Origin: Lachnospiraceae bacterium
GTDB taxonomy: Bacteria; Bacillota; Clostridia; Lachnospirales; Anaerotignaceae
Reading direction: 5' to 3'
Assembly: GCA_019422065.1 (NCBI GenBank)
Contig: JAHZEA010000002.1
Span: 1-64,000, forward strand
DNA: 64,000 nucleotides
Shown here: positions 1-7,564 of the stretch, piece after piece
How the letters are laid out: every line of letters starts with the position of its first letter
Position numbering within the stretch: position 1 is the first letter of the stretch
Notes under the pieces: generated by a model
The model's database searches: none
The model's input: only the letters and a program-made list of their open reading frames with translations
Told to the model about the DNA's origin: nothing
Translations under genes and position numbers: made by a program

Positions 1-8
1 AAATAAAT

Positions 9-79
9 GCGGATATAGTTCATCGGTAGAATGAGAGCTTCCCAAGCTTTAGAGACGGGTTCGACTCCCGCTATCCGCT
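9..79 (+). tRNA. tRNA-Gly (anticodon CCC)
   Basis: A full cloverleaf can be folded. The acceptor arm GCGGATA (9-15) pairs perfectly with TATCCGC (72-78), followed by discriminator T79, as expected for glycine. The T arm has the GGTTCGA core. The anticodon loop TTCCCAA gives anticodon CCC, reading GGG. The 3' CCA is not encoded. A short T-rich tract follows directly. Confidence 0.95.
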
Positions 80-122
80 TTATTTTTTTGCCCGCTTTTA
101 ATTAACAAAAAGGAGTGAATAT

Positions 123-1268
123 ATGAACACATTTGAATCCGGCGTATACAGACCGCCAATGCACAGCTTCAGCCTGCTTTTAAGGGTTACTGAAAATTGC
201 CCTTGGAATAAATGTAATTTTTGTATGCTTTACCGCGGCTGTCAGTTTAAAACACGGCCTGTAGAAGACGTATTAAAAGATATAGACTCAATGGCGGAAA
301 TAAAAGAACGTGTGCTTTCTCATGTACTGCCTAATGGCGAGTTTGACACCGTTTCATTAAATAATGAGTATTTCTCACTTAAAACCGATAAAGAACGCGA
401 ATGTTATGCTATGGTGTTTAACTGGGCCGCAAACGGAAACATGGAAGCCATATTCCTTCAAGACGGCAACACAATGGTTCTTCAAACAGAAAAGCTTATT
501 AAAATAGTTGAAAGAATATCTCAAAAGTTCCCTGAGCTTAAAATCATAGCCTCTTACGGCAGAGCAGACTCTATATGCCGCAAGTCACTTCAGGAGCTTA
601 AAGACTTAAAAGCCGCCGGCTTAAATATGATACATTCCGGTTTTGAAACATGCTGTGATGAAACACTTAAAGTAATAAACAAAGGCTTTACTGTTGAGCA
701 GGAGCTTGAAGCCGGCTTAAAGCTTAAAGAAGCCAATATGACAATTAATCTTTTTTATATGCCGGGAAACGGCGGTATTGATTTAAGCGAGAAAAATGCT
801 TTTGAAACAGCCAAAGTTATGAAACAGATTAATCCGGAATTTATACGAATACGTACATTTATGATGAAAGAAGGCTCCCCTCTTTATGACATGAATAACG
901 CCGGAACATTCAGGAACTGCACTGAAGACGGCAAAGTACGTGAGCTTAGAAGTTTTATTGATAATTTAAAAGGCTCAACATCTTATGTAATAAGTGACCA
1001 CATTATAAATCTTCTGCCATATGTTGAAGGATATATTGATAAACGCCGTGAAGATATATTAAGCTACATGGACGAGTATTTTGCTTTGCCGGAATACGAG
1101 AAAAAGCGTTTTCAGCTTGCAAGAAGGCTGTATTATTTAGACTCGTGGAAAAACTTTGATTACTTAACCCAAACACAGATTAATAACATTGATTATATGA
1201 TTAAAAGCGTAAATAACGATTATGCTTGGGAAAAGCTTATACTTTCCTATGCTTCTAAAATGATTTAA
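123..1268 (+). CDS. Radical SAM protein, B12-independent Elp3/COG1032-like TIM barrel
   Basis: This 381-residue protein carries a radical SAM cluster motif near its N-terminus: C26, C31 and C34 in the context ENCPWNKCNFC. The family binds a [4Fe-4S] cluster and SAM to start radical chemistry in the cytoplasm. The spacing here is CX4CX2C rather than the usual CX3CX2C. A glycine-rich stretch (YMPGNGGID) and alternating strand/helix pattern fit a radical SAM barrel. There is no cobalamin domain, and the C-terminal ~80 residues look helical. The start follows AAAGGAG. It stands alone between a tRNA and a bidirectional terminator, so its substrate cannot be inferred. Confidence 0.8.
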   Translation: MNTFESGVYRPPMHSFSLLLRVTENCPWNKCNFCMLYRGCQFKTRPVEDVLKDIDSMAEIKERVLSHVLPNGEFDTVSLNNEYFSLKTDKERECYAMVFNWAANGNMEAIFLQDGNTMVLQTEKLIKIVERISQKFPELKIIASYGRADSICRKSLQELKDLKAAGLNMIHSGFETCCDETLKVINKGFTVEQELEAGLKLKEANMTINLFYMPGNGGIDLSEKNAFETAKVMKQINPEFIRIRTFMMKEGSPLYDMNNAGTFRNCTEDGKVRELRSFIDNLKGSTSYVISDHIINLLPYVEGYIDKRREDILSYMDEYFALPEYEKKRFQLARRLYYLDSWKNFDYLTQTQINNIDYMIKSVNNDYAWEKLILSYASKMI

Positions 1269-1280
1269 TATATTTAACAT

Positions 1281-1316
1281 AAAAAGCGTGATATTTTTAA
1301 TAATTCACGCTTTTTT
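1281..1316. terminator. Bidirectional intrinsic terminator
   Basis: AAAAAGCGTGA (1281-1291) pairs with TCACGCTTTTTT (1305-1316). It separates two convergent genes and has A/T runs on both sides, so it can serve the radical SAM gene and the histidine kinase gene. Confidence 0.85.
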
Positions 1317-1320
1317 ATAT

Positions 1321-2670
1321 TTAAAATATTATTTCTATTCCCTTATCAACATTCATATTTCCGCCATGGGCTGTAATAATGCGCTTTACTATAATAAGAC
1401 CCATTACATGCCTTAAAGATTTTGTATTGTTATTTATATTTTCGGCAACATCATTTGGGATACCCAAACCGCTGTCATCGAATAAAACATGCGCCCTTTT
1501 GTTTTCAACATATCCTTTAATATATATTTCACACCCGTTAATGTTGTGCCTTATTGAATTTCCAACAATATTTTCAAAAGCCCTCAGCATAAGCTGTTTA
1601 TCGGCATTTATAATATAGTCATCAAATTCCGGCGATGTATCAATATTTATATTGTATTTTTCAGCTTCTTCATCAATGGAGTTAATACACTGGGCTGCGG
1701 CCTGACGTATAACAGAAGATAACCGAATATATTCCTTTCTTAGTGGCTGCATACTGTACTCCAGCTTTGACGCAAGATTTAAGTCATCAATAAGCTTTTT
1801 AATTTTTATACTCTGCTCTTTTATAACAGCCGCTTTTGCCTTTGTATCAATATTACCAGTATTGCTTTGACCTAACATTTCGGCATAGCCCATAATTAAA
1901 GAAAGCGGTGTTCTTATATCATGGGATACTGCACTTATCCATTCTGTCCGTGCCTCATCACGTTTTTCAATAATGCTTTTCTGTTTTCTGAGTTTTTCAG
2001 CAGTTTTATTTATACAAAGTGCTATTTCTTTAAAATTGCCGTTTACAGGCATTTCAACAGGCATTTCATTTGAAAGGTTATCTATTCCGTCGGTTATAAC
2101 CTTTACTTTTTTATAATAACCATAACCAAATATTATAATAAGCACTGCCACAAAAACAAAAGAGCTTATAACACCGAAAATTACAAGTTTAAATAGCAGG
2201 TGTAACCCTTCTATATCCTGAACAATATTGTATTTCCATATACTGTCTTTGGGATAACCTAAAACAACAAGACCCCCGTCTGTTTCCCAAACCGAAACAG
2301 GATATCCGTTAAGATACCATTTTGAAAATGACGCAACATCAGATATTGTGTATTTATGGTTTAAATCATCGCTTAAATTATGTTCCCAATTTATATTTCC
2401 GTTGTCATCAAGTATAAAAGCAAACTCACATTTTGCCTCATCTATAATACCATTCATATATTCACTGTTTGTTATGTTTTTATTTTCATCAAACTCAAAC
2501 TGCTGGGATATATTCCTTACTGAATATTTTCCATCTAAAGGCACACCTTCATTCTGCCACATTAAAACACCAACATAAATGTAAATACACAGCTGAAGTG
2601 CAATAAACACCATGGCAATAGATATAGTTAAAATAACATATTTAAAATAGATTTTAATTAAACTTTTCAT
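1321..2670 (-). CDS. Sensor histidine kinase of a two-component system
   Basis: This 449-residue membrane kinase has TM1 (about 10-36), an extracytoplasmic region of about 115 residues, TM2 (about 157-183) and a short linker. A HisKA domain follows with phospho-acceptor H250 in SHDIRTPLS, then an HATPase domain with N-box ENIVGNSIRHN and G1 box DDSGLGIP. The G2 region reads HVMGLIIVKR, weaker than the usual GLGL. The ATG overlaps the TGA of the upstream response regulator, showing translational coupling. The pair is divergent from an ABC transporter at 3509-5909, so it probably senses a peptide or antibiotic and controls that transporter. The signal is inferred only. Confidence 0.9.
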   Translation of the reverse strand: MKSLIKIYFKYVILTISIAMVFIALQLCIYIYVGVLMWQNEGVPLDGKYSVRNISQQFEFDENKNITNSEYMNGIIDEAKCEFAFILDDNGNINWEHNLSDDLNHKYTISDVASFSKWYLNGYPVSVWETDGGLVVLGYPKDSIWKYNIVQDIEGLHLLFKLVIFGVISSFVFVAVLIIIFGYGYYKKVKVITDGIDNLSNEMPVEMPVNGNFKEIALCINKTAEKLRKQKSIIEKRDEARTEWISAVSHDIRTPLSLIMGYAEMLGQSNTGNIDTKAKAAVIKEQSIKIKKLIDDLNLASKLEYSMQPLRKEYIRLSSVIRQAAAQCINSIDEEAEKYNINIDTSPEFDDYIINADKQLMLRAFENIVGNSIRHNINGCEIYIKGYVENKRAHVLFDDSGLGIPNDVAENINNNTKSLRHVMGLIIVKRIITAHGGNMNVDKGIEIIF

Positions 2671-3368
2671 TTGTTCAGCCTGTAACCTAAGCCTTTCATT
2701 GTAATTATATATTTCGGGTTTGACGGATTAAGCTCTATTTTCTCTCTTAATTTTCTTATATGCACCATAAGCGTGTTTTCGTAAGCATAGTAATTTTCAC
2801 CCCAAACGGCTTCTGCCAGAAAGTCAAATGTAAGTATCCTTCCTCTGTTTTCCAAAAATACATTTAAAAGCTTGTATTCTTTGTTTGTAAGTGCTGTTTC
2901 TTCACTTTCAGGCGTTTTTTTTACTGTCCCGGCTGACATATTAATTTCCGTATCTCCTATTTTATATATTCTGTCGCTGTTTTTATATTCACTGTATGTT
3001 CTTTTTAAAACAGCTCTGCACCTTAATAACAGTTCTTCAGCTAAAAACGGCTTTGTAATGTAGTCATCAGCTCCAAGACCTAACCCCTTTAATCTGTCCT
3101 CGTTTTTGTCCCTTGCCGAAAGAAAAATAACAGGTATGTCAAAACTTTGGCTCAATCTTTTATAAAAACTAAATCCGTCCTCATCAGGAAAATTCACATC
3201 AAGTATTATTAAACTGTAGCTCTTTTTATAAATCATCCTTTCAGCTTCGCCGCATGACAAAACTGTGTCTATATTTTTAAAACCATTTGTTATAAGCATT
3301 GTTTTAATCATCTGGCATAAATCATAATTGTCGTCTGCAATAAGTATTTCTGCGTTATAGTAGTTCAT
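2667..3368 (-). CDS. OmpR-family response regulator
   Basis: A 233-residue regulator. The receiver domain has acidic pair D12/D13, phospho-acceptor D57 (LIILDVNFPDEDG) and K106 (ITKPFL). The C-terminal winged helix ends in KYIITMKGLGYRL, typical of OmpR/PhoB proteins. The ATG at 3368 was preferred over an in-frame TTG two codons upstream because GGGAG lies nine bases before the ATG. It is the first gene of the regulator-kinase pair. A TATAAT-like -10 lies just upstream (3389-3394, minus strand), but I see no good -35. The likely target is the divergent ABC operon. Confidence 0.92.
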   Translation of the reverse strand: MNYYNAEILIADDNYDLCQMIKTMLITNGFKNIDTVLSCGEAERMIYKKSYSLIILDVNFPDEDGFSFYKRLSQSFDIPVIFLSARDKNEDRLKGLGLGADDYITKPFLAEELLLRCRAVLKRTYSEYKNSDRIYKIGDTEINMSAGTVKKTPESEETALTNKEYKLLNVFLENRGRILTFDFLAEAVWGENYYAYENTLMVHIRKLREKIELNPSNPKYIITMKGLGYRLNK

Positions 3369-3508
3369 GTACAATCACTCCCAGATACATTATAATATCT
3401 TATTTTGTGTTTTTATTTATTTGGCAAATCATTTAAACAAAATTTAAGGTTAAAGCAAAGAGCAGGTAAGGCTTGTGTTTTAAAATCAAACAAAAAGGAG
3501 GTTTTAAA

Positions 3509-4426
3509 ATGAATAATCAGTTAATAACAACAGAGAAACTTACAAAAATATATCACGGCAGAAAAGTTGTTGATAATATATCCCTTTGCGTTCCGGAAGG
3601 CAAAATATACGGTTTTTTAGGTCCTAATGGTGCCGGAAAAAGTACTACAATGAAAATGATTTTAGGCCTTACAGACCCAAGCGGAGGAAAAATATCAATA
3701 TTTGGAAAAGAAATGAATCAAAAAAACCGTATTTCAATACTTAAACAAACCGGCTCTTTAATTGAGTCCCCGTCTTATTACGGCAACCTTACAGGCTACG
3801 AGAACTTAAAAATAAGCTGTATACTTAAAAAACTGCCCTTTTCCGAAATAAGCCGTGTTTTATCGGTAGTAAGAATGGAAGGACAAAAAAACAAAAAAGC
3901 TTCTCAATACTCTTTAGGTATGAAACAGCGTTTAGGCATAGCCAATGCACTTTTAGGCCGGCCAAAACTTCTTTTGCTTGACGAGCCTACAAACGGTCTT
4001 GACCCGGCTGGAATACATGAAATGCGTTCTTTAATACGCTCACTGCCGGAAGAATACGGAACAACAATTATGATTTCAAGCCACCTTCTTTCAGAAATGG
4101 AACAGGTTTCAGACTATATAGGCATTATATCTTCTGGAAAAATTATATTTCAGGATAAACTTTCAAAATTACAGGAATTAGGAAACGAAAATATAGTTAT
4201 TAATACAGATGATAACTCAAAGGCGTTATCTGTTATTAAAGAAAGCATGAATATAAATTCAGAAATATCCAATAACCACATTATACTTCCGTTTATGGAT
4301 AACACAGATGTTTCCAATACAGTAAAATGCCTTGTAAACAGCAATATAAATATATACCGTGTAACGGAGAAAACAAAAAATCTGGAAGAAATATATCTCT
4401 CTATGGTAAAGGAGAATGGCTTATGA
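3509..4426 (+). CDS. ABC transporter ATP-binding protein, bacitracin/lantibiotic export type
   Basis: A 305-residue ATPase with Walker A GPNGAGKS (38-45), signature YSLGMKQRLG (about 134-143) and Walker B LLLLDEP (154-160). The layout matches BcrA and LanF, which power export or membrane removal of peptide antibiotics, and includes a ~90-residue C-terminal extension past the nucleotide-binding core. The ATG follows AAAAAGGAGG; a longer in-frame ORF begins upstream but lacks a ribosome site. The stop overlaps the start of the first permease (ATGA). Divergent two-component genes suggest induction by the exported compound. No structural or modification gene for a lantibiotic is nearby, so self-protection or resistance is more likely than biosynthesis. 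Confidence 0.88.
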   Translation: MNNQLITTEKLTKIYHGRKVVDNISLCVPEGKIYGFLGPNGAGKSTTMKMILGLTDPSGGKISIFGKEMNQKNRISILKQTGSLIESPSYYGNLTGYENLKISCILKKLPFSEISRVLSVVRMEGQKNKKASQYSLGMKQRLGIANALLGRPKLLLLDEPTNGLDPAGIHEMRSLIRSLPEEYGTTIMISSHLLSEMEQVSDYIGIISSGKIIFQDKLSKLQELGNENIVINTDDNSKALSVIKESMNINSEISNNHIILPFMDNTDVSNTVKCLVNSNINIYRVTEKTKNLEEIYLSMVKENGL

Positions 4427-5175
4427 TAAGAATACTAAAAGCTGAAAGCCTTAAACTAAAACGCAGATATGTGTATTTAATGTTTGCCGCGTCTTTATTT
4501 GTAATAGTTATATGGACGTGCTACAGCCTAAACGGCTTGGACTTTAATAAATTAAGCGGTATTTTTGCCATGACAAACCTAAATCTGTTTTTGATAAATA
4601 CCATAATTTCACCTGTTATAATAGCCGCTTTAGCCACGCGCCTTGCTGATATTGAGCTTATTGGAAACACATATAAATGGCTTAGCTGTATGCAAAATAC
4701 AAAATCCATATTTAAAGGTAAAATAGCCATTGGTGTAATATGTCTGTTTTTATACGCTCTCGCACAAAGCATATTTTATGTTTTAATAGGCATTAATATG
4801 GATTTTTATTCCGTTACGAAATTTATAATGTTTTTTATATCTGTTTTTGCTGTAATGGTTGCCCTTTTTATATTTCAGCTAAATTTTTCACTTTGGTCAA
4901 AAAATCAGCTTACACCGCTTTTTGTAAGCATAGGCGGAACATTTGCCGGACTGTTTTCGTGGTTTTTGCCCCAGTATCCTTTGCGCTACATAATTCCATG
5001 GGGTTATTTCTGCGTTTTATGCAACAATGGCATTAATTACGACTCTGTTAGCAGATATACTGAATATTACTGGACAAGTTACCCTTATTTATGGCTTATA
5101 GTGATTATTGTGTATATTGTATTGCAGTACCTGTATACACGCAGAAAATTTATATCTAAAATTAAGGAAATGTAA
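4423..5175 (+). CDS. ABC-2 type permease, LanE/BcrB-like
   Basis: A 250-residue membrane protein with about six hydrophobic segments, starting MIRILKAESLKLKRR. The basic N-terminus before the first TM segment is typical of lantibiotic-immunity and bacitracin ABC-2 permeases. The ATG overlaps the ATPase stop (ATGA) and follows AAAGGAGAATGGCTT. A short gap then leads to a second, distinct permease, giving the one-ATPase/two-permease composition of LanFEG. Family assignment rests on composition, topology and gene order. Confidence 0.8.
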   Translation: MIRILKAESLKLKRRYVYLMFAASLFVIVIWTCYSLNGLDFNKLSGIFAMTNLNLFLINTIISPVIIAALATRLADIELIGNTYKWLSCMQNTKSIFKGKIAIGVICLFLYALAQSIFYVLIGINMDFYSVTKFIMFFISVFAVMVALFIFQLNFSLWSKNQLTPLFVSIGGTFAGLFSWFLPQYPLRYIIPWGYFCVLCNNGINYDSVSRYTEYYWTSYPYLWLIVIIVYIVLQYLYTRRKFISKIKEM

Positions 5176-5186
5176 GGAGAATGCTT

Positions 5187-5909
5187 ATGCTTATTAAATC
5201 AATTTACTGCGAGCGCTTAAAATGCAAAGGCACATTAATATGGCCGGTTTTTATTATAATACCAATAATACCTGTACTGCTTGGCTGCGGCAATTATTTG
5301 GCAAACATAGGAATACTTAAATCCCAGTGGTACTCTTTATGGACACAAATAACACTTTTTTATTCTAATTTTTTCTTTGCGCCTCTTATAGGTGTTTACT
5401 GTGCTTTTTTGTGGCGGTACGAAAACTTTAATAACTGCCGGCAATATATGTATACAAGGCCTTTAAAATACTCAACTATATTTTTATCAAAATATATAAT
5501 GGTATGTGTTATAACATTTATGACTCAAGTTTGGCTTTGTGTTATGTTTACCTTTGCTGGAAAAATTATATCATTAAATGGCCTTCCACCAGCTGATATA
5601 TTTATATGGATGCTCAGGGGAACATTAGGCGGCTTTGTAACAGCTACAATACAGTTTGCGGCGGCGGCGCTTATTAAAAACTTTGCCGTACCTGTTGTAG
5701 TAGGCATGCTTGGCGGAATAACCGGTCTTATAGCCGCCAATACATCACTGGGAATATTTTGGCCATATTCACTTATGCTTTTAGGCATGAATGCCAATAA
5801 ATCAGAAGATATGGTGTCTAATATATTTTTATACTTTATAATTTCTTTACTATATATTGCTGTATTTACTTTAATAGGAATTAAAATTTCAAAAATTAAG
5901 AACCATTAA
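5187..5909 (+). CDS. ABC-2 type permease, LanG-like
   Basis: A 240-residue protein with six predicted membrane segments. The motif FLWRYENFNNCRQYMYTRP after TM2 resembles the cytoplasmic loop of MutG/SpaG immunity permeases (WRYEN...). Two ATGs lie six bases apart (5181 and 5187); AAGGAG at 5174-5179 is too close to the first, so 5187 is chosen. The last gene of a three-gene operon, ended by a strong terminator. Together with the preceding permease it would form the membrane part of a heteromeric exporter. Confidence 0.8.
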   Translation: MLIKSIYCERLKCKGTLIWPVFIIIPIIPVLLGCGNYLANIGILKSQWYSLWTQITLFYSNFFFAPLIGVYCAFLWRYENFNNCRQYMYTRPLKYSTIFLSKYIMVCVITFMTQVWLCVMFTFAGKIISLNGLPPADIFIWMLRGTLGGFVTATIQFAAAALIKNFAVPVVVGMLGGITGLIAANTSLGIFWPYSLMLLGMNANKSEDMVSNIFLYFIISLLYIAVFTLIGIKISKIKNH

Positions 5910-5913
5910 AAAA

Positions 5914-5944
5914 CCGCCTGACACTTGTCAGGCGGGCTTTTGTT
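5914..5944 (+). terminator. Strong intrinsic terminator
   Basis: CCGCCTGACA (5914-5923) pairs perfectly with TGTCAGGCGG (5926-5935), followed by a T-rich tail. It ends the ABC operon and faces the convergent COG1915 gene. Confidence 0.9.
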
Positions 5945-7030
5945 TTACTCCGCTTTAAGACCTTTTTTAATGTTTACAATAAAATCCTGTATATTGGTTA
6001 CTATTGTTTTAACACTCAAACTGCCTCTGTCTTTAAGCTTATTTACGGCAAATTCCGAAATATCAACGGAATAGAAATAAACCGGCCTTATTTGTCCGTT
6101 TATTTTTCTAAATGACGGCGTCATATTTCCCGTGGCTATTGTGTGTAATGCCGAAGCCATACATATAACTGTTGTGGCATTTCTTATAATATTTCTCATT
6201 GCGTCCTGAGCCTCATAAACATTGCCATAAACCTCAGGAAGCGGTCCGTCGTCACGTATTGAGCCGGCAAGTACAAAAGGCACATTGTTTTTAACACACT
6301 CATATATAATGCCGTCTTTGGCATAGCCATACTCAACAAACTTGGTAATGCTTCCACATTCACGTACTTTGTTTATAGTATCTATGTGGTTATAGTGTCC
6401 GTTAGGCTGACTCTTTTGTGTATATATATTTTGTCCCAATGCTGTCTGCAAATATGATGCTTCAAGGTCATGGGTTGCAAGGGCATTGCCTGCCAAAAGG
6501 CCGTTTACATATCCATTACGAACAAGGGCCGCAAAAGCCGCTCTTGAATCTGCGTCAAAGGCACATGCCGGGCCCATTACCCAAACTATGTTCCCGTTTT
6601 CTCTTTCATACTCCAAAAGCTCATATATATTGTCATAGTCCTTGGAATAAGCCGTTTCTCTTGACCTGCTCTGGCGGAAAGAAAAAGCTTCTCTTAATTC
6701 CTCATCACTTTCAAAGCCCTGAGTATATACATAAATACCCTCGCTGGCGTCTTCTGTTCTTCCTACAACAACCAAATCACCTTTTTTAAGGTTTCTGAAC
6801 TCTATTACCTCTATTTTGTCATTTTTGTAAACAGCAACACAGTCCATTCGGCTTTCTTCGGCCAAAAGCCATTTGCCTTCTATTTTAAAATACTCCGGAA
6901 AAATAGTTGTGGCATGATAATTTTCCGGCGCAACTCCGTCTGTTGCAACAGCTTTTAAAACGGCATCAGGCGCTTTTACAAACATTTCTTTAGAAAAATC
7001 CGGCTCTTTATATAACGGCATATTAAACAT
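5945..7030 (-). CDS. COG1915/TIGR00300 LOR/SDH-domain protein (archaeal-type ornithine cyclodeaminase-like)
   Basis: The 361-residue sequence carries the signatures of the TIGR00300/COG1915 family: GPACAFDADSR, HYNHIDTINKVR and LAGSIRDDGPLPEV. Family members include the archaeal ornithine cyclodeaminase, which makes proline and ammonia, and the C-terminal domain of the cyanobacterial arginine-guanidine-removing enzyme. The Rossmann-type NAD-binding region fits the C-terminal half. Here it is a stand-alone cytoplasmic protein and no arginine or ornithine gene is next to it. AGGAGG lies eight bases before the ATG. A promoter and a strong hairpin with a T-run precede it, suggesting control at the RNA level. 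Substrate assignment is by family only. Confidence 0.75.
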   Translation of the reverse strand: MFNMPLYKEPDFSKEMFVKAPDAVLKAVATDGVAPENYHATTIFPEYFKIEGKWLLAEESRMDCVAVYKNDKIEVIEFRNLKKGDLVVVGRTEDASEGIYVYTQGFESDEELREAFSFRQSRSRETAYSKDYDNIYELLEYERENGNIVWVMGPACAFDADSRAAFAALVRNGYVNGLLAGNALATHDLEASYLQTALGQNIYTQKSQPNGHYNHIDTINKVRECGSITKFVEYGYAKDGIIYECVKNNVPFVLAGSIRDDGPLPEVYGNVYEAQDAMRNIIRNATTVICMASALHTIATGNMTPSFRKINGQIRPVYFYSVDISEFAVNKLKDRGSLSVKTIVTNIQDFIVNIKKGLKAE

Positions 7031-7066
7031 ATATCATACCTCCTGTTAATTAAACAATTTATACAG

Positions 7067-7119
7067 AAAAAAAGAGCCTACACGCATTATAAACACTATA
7101 ATACGCATACGCTCTTTTA
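7067..7119 (-). promoter_or_regulatory. Terminator-like hairpin in the 5' leader of the COG1915 gene
   Basis: On the minus strand AAAAGAGC (ending near 7112) pairs with GCTCTTTT. An inner stem CGTATTATA pairs with TATAATGCG with one G-T pair, and seven T follow. No minus-strand gene lies upstream, so this is not a terminator for another operon. It begins about where the promoter at 7127-7154 would start transcription. It may be an attenuator, a 5' stabilising hairpin or a tiny RNA. Confidence 0.65.
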
Positions 7120-7126
7120 TAACAAT

Positions 7127-7154
7127 ATTATAACAAATTTAAAAATATTTTCAA
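7127..7154 (-). promoter_or_regulatory. Probable sigma-A promoter for the COG1915 gene
   Basis: On the minus strand TTGAAA (7154-7149), a 16-base spacer and TATAAT (7132-7127) preceded by TGT, an extended -10. Predicted start near 7120. Confidence 0.6.
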
Positions 7155-7224
7155 TATTTTATTTAATTTTTTCATAACTTATTATATAACGCATATCAAA
7201 CGCGCCATACTGCACTTAATTAAA

Positions 7225-7253
7225 TTGAAACACGTGTTTTTAAATGTTAAAAT
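7225..7253 (+). promoter_or_regulatory. Probable sigma-A promoter for the DUF4177 gene
   Basis: TTGAAA (7225-7230), 17-base spacer, TAAAAT (7248-7253) with an upstream TG. It lies about 36 bases before the start codon at 7290. Confidence 0.6.
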
Positions 7254-7289
7254 AAACAAAAACACTGAATTTCAACGGAGGTAACCTCA

Positions 7290-7475
7290 ATGAAGAAATA
7301 CGAATTTATTACTGTTCATACAGGTAAATTTTTTGGCGCAAAGTCAGAAGAACACAGAGAAATTATAGCGGAATACGCCCAAAAAGGCTATAGATATGTT
7401 GGATTTATACCTACAAACATAAATGACTATGGCAAAATTAAAGAAATGGATTTAGTTTTTGAAATTGATTTATAA
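7290..7475 (+). CDS. DUF4177-family small protein
   Basis: A 61-residue soluble protein. The pattern KKYEFITV...HREIIAEYAQKGYRYVG...MDLVFE is that of DUF4177, a small alpha/beta domain of unknown function common in Firmicutes. The family typically has an N-terminal strand, a helix starting near HREII, and a final strand ending in acidic residues, all visible here. GGAGG lies upstream of the ATG. It is a single-gene unit with its own promoter and a terminator behind it. Confidence 0.8.
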   Translation: MKKYEFITVHTGKFFGAKSEEHREIIAEYAQKGYRYVGFIPTNINDYGKIKEMDLVFEIDL

Positions 7476-7501
7476 TTAACATTAGAATTACAAAACACAA
7501 T

Positions 7502-7544
7502 AAAAAGGCCTTTTTACTCGTTAAAGCAATAGGCCTTTTTATTA
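7502..7544. terminator. Bidirectional intrinsic terminator
   Basis: AAAAAGGCCT (7502-7511) pairs with AGGCCTTTTT (7531-7540). It lies between the convergent DUF4177 and DUF4173 genes and can serve both. Confidence 0.85.
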
Positions 7545-7564
7545 TTTATTTTATATAATTAATT

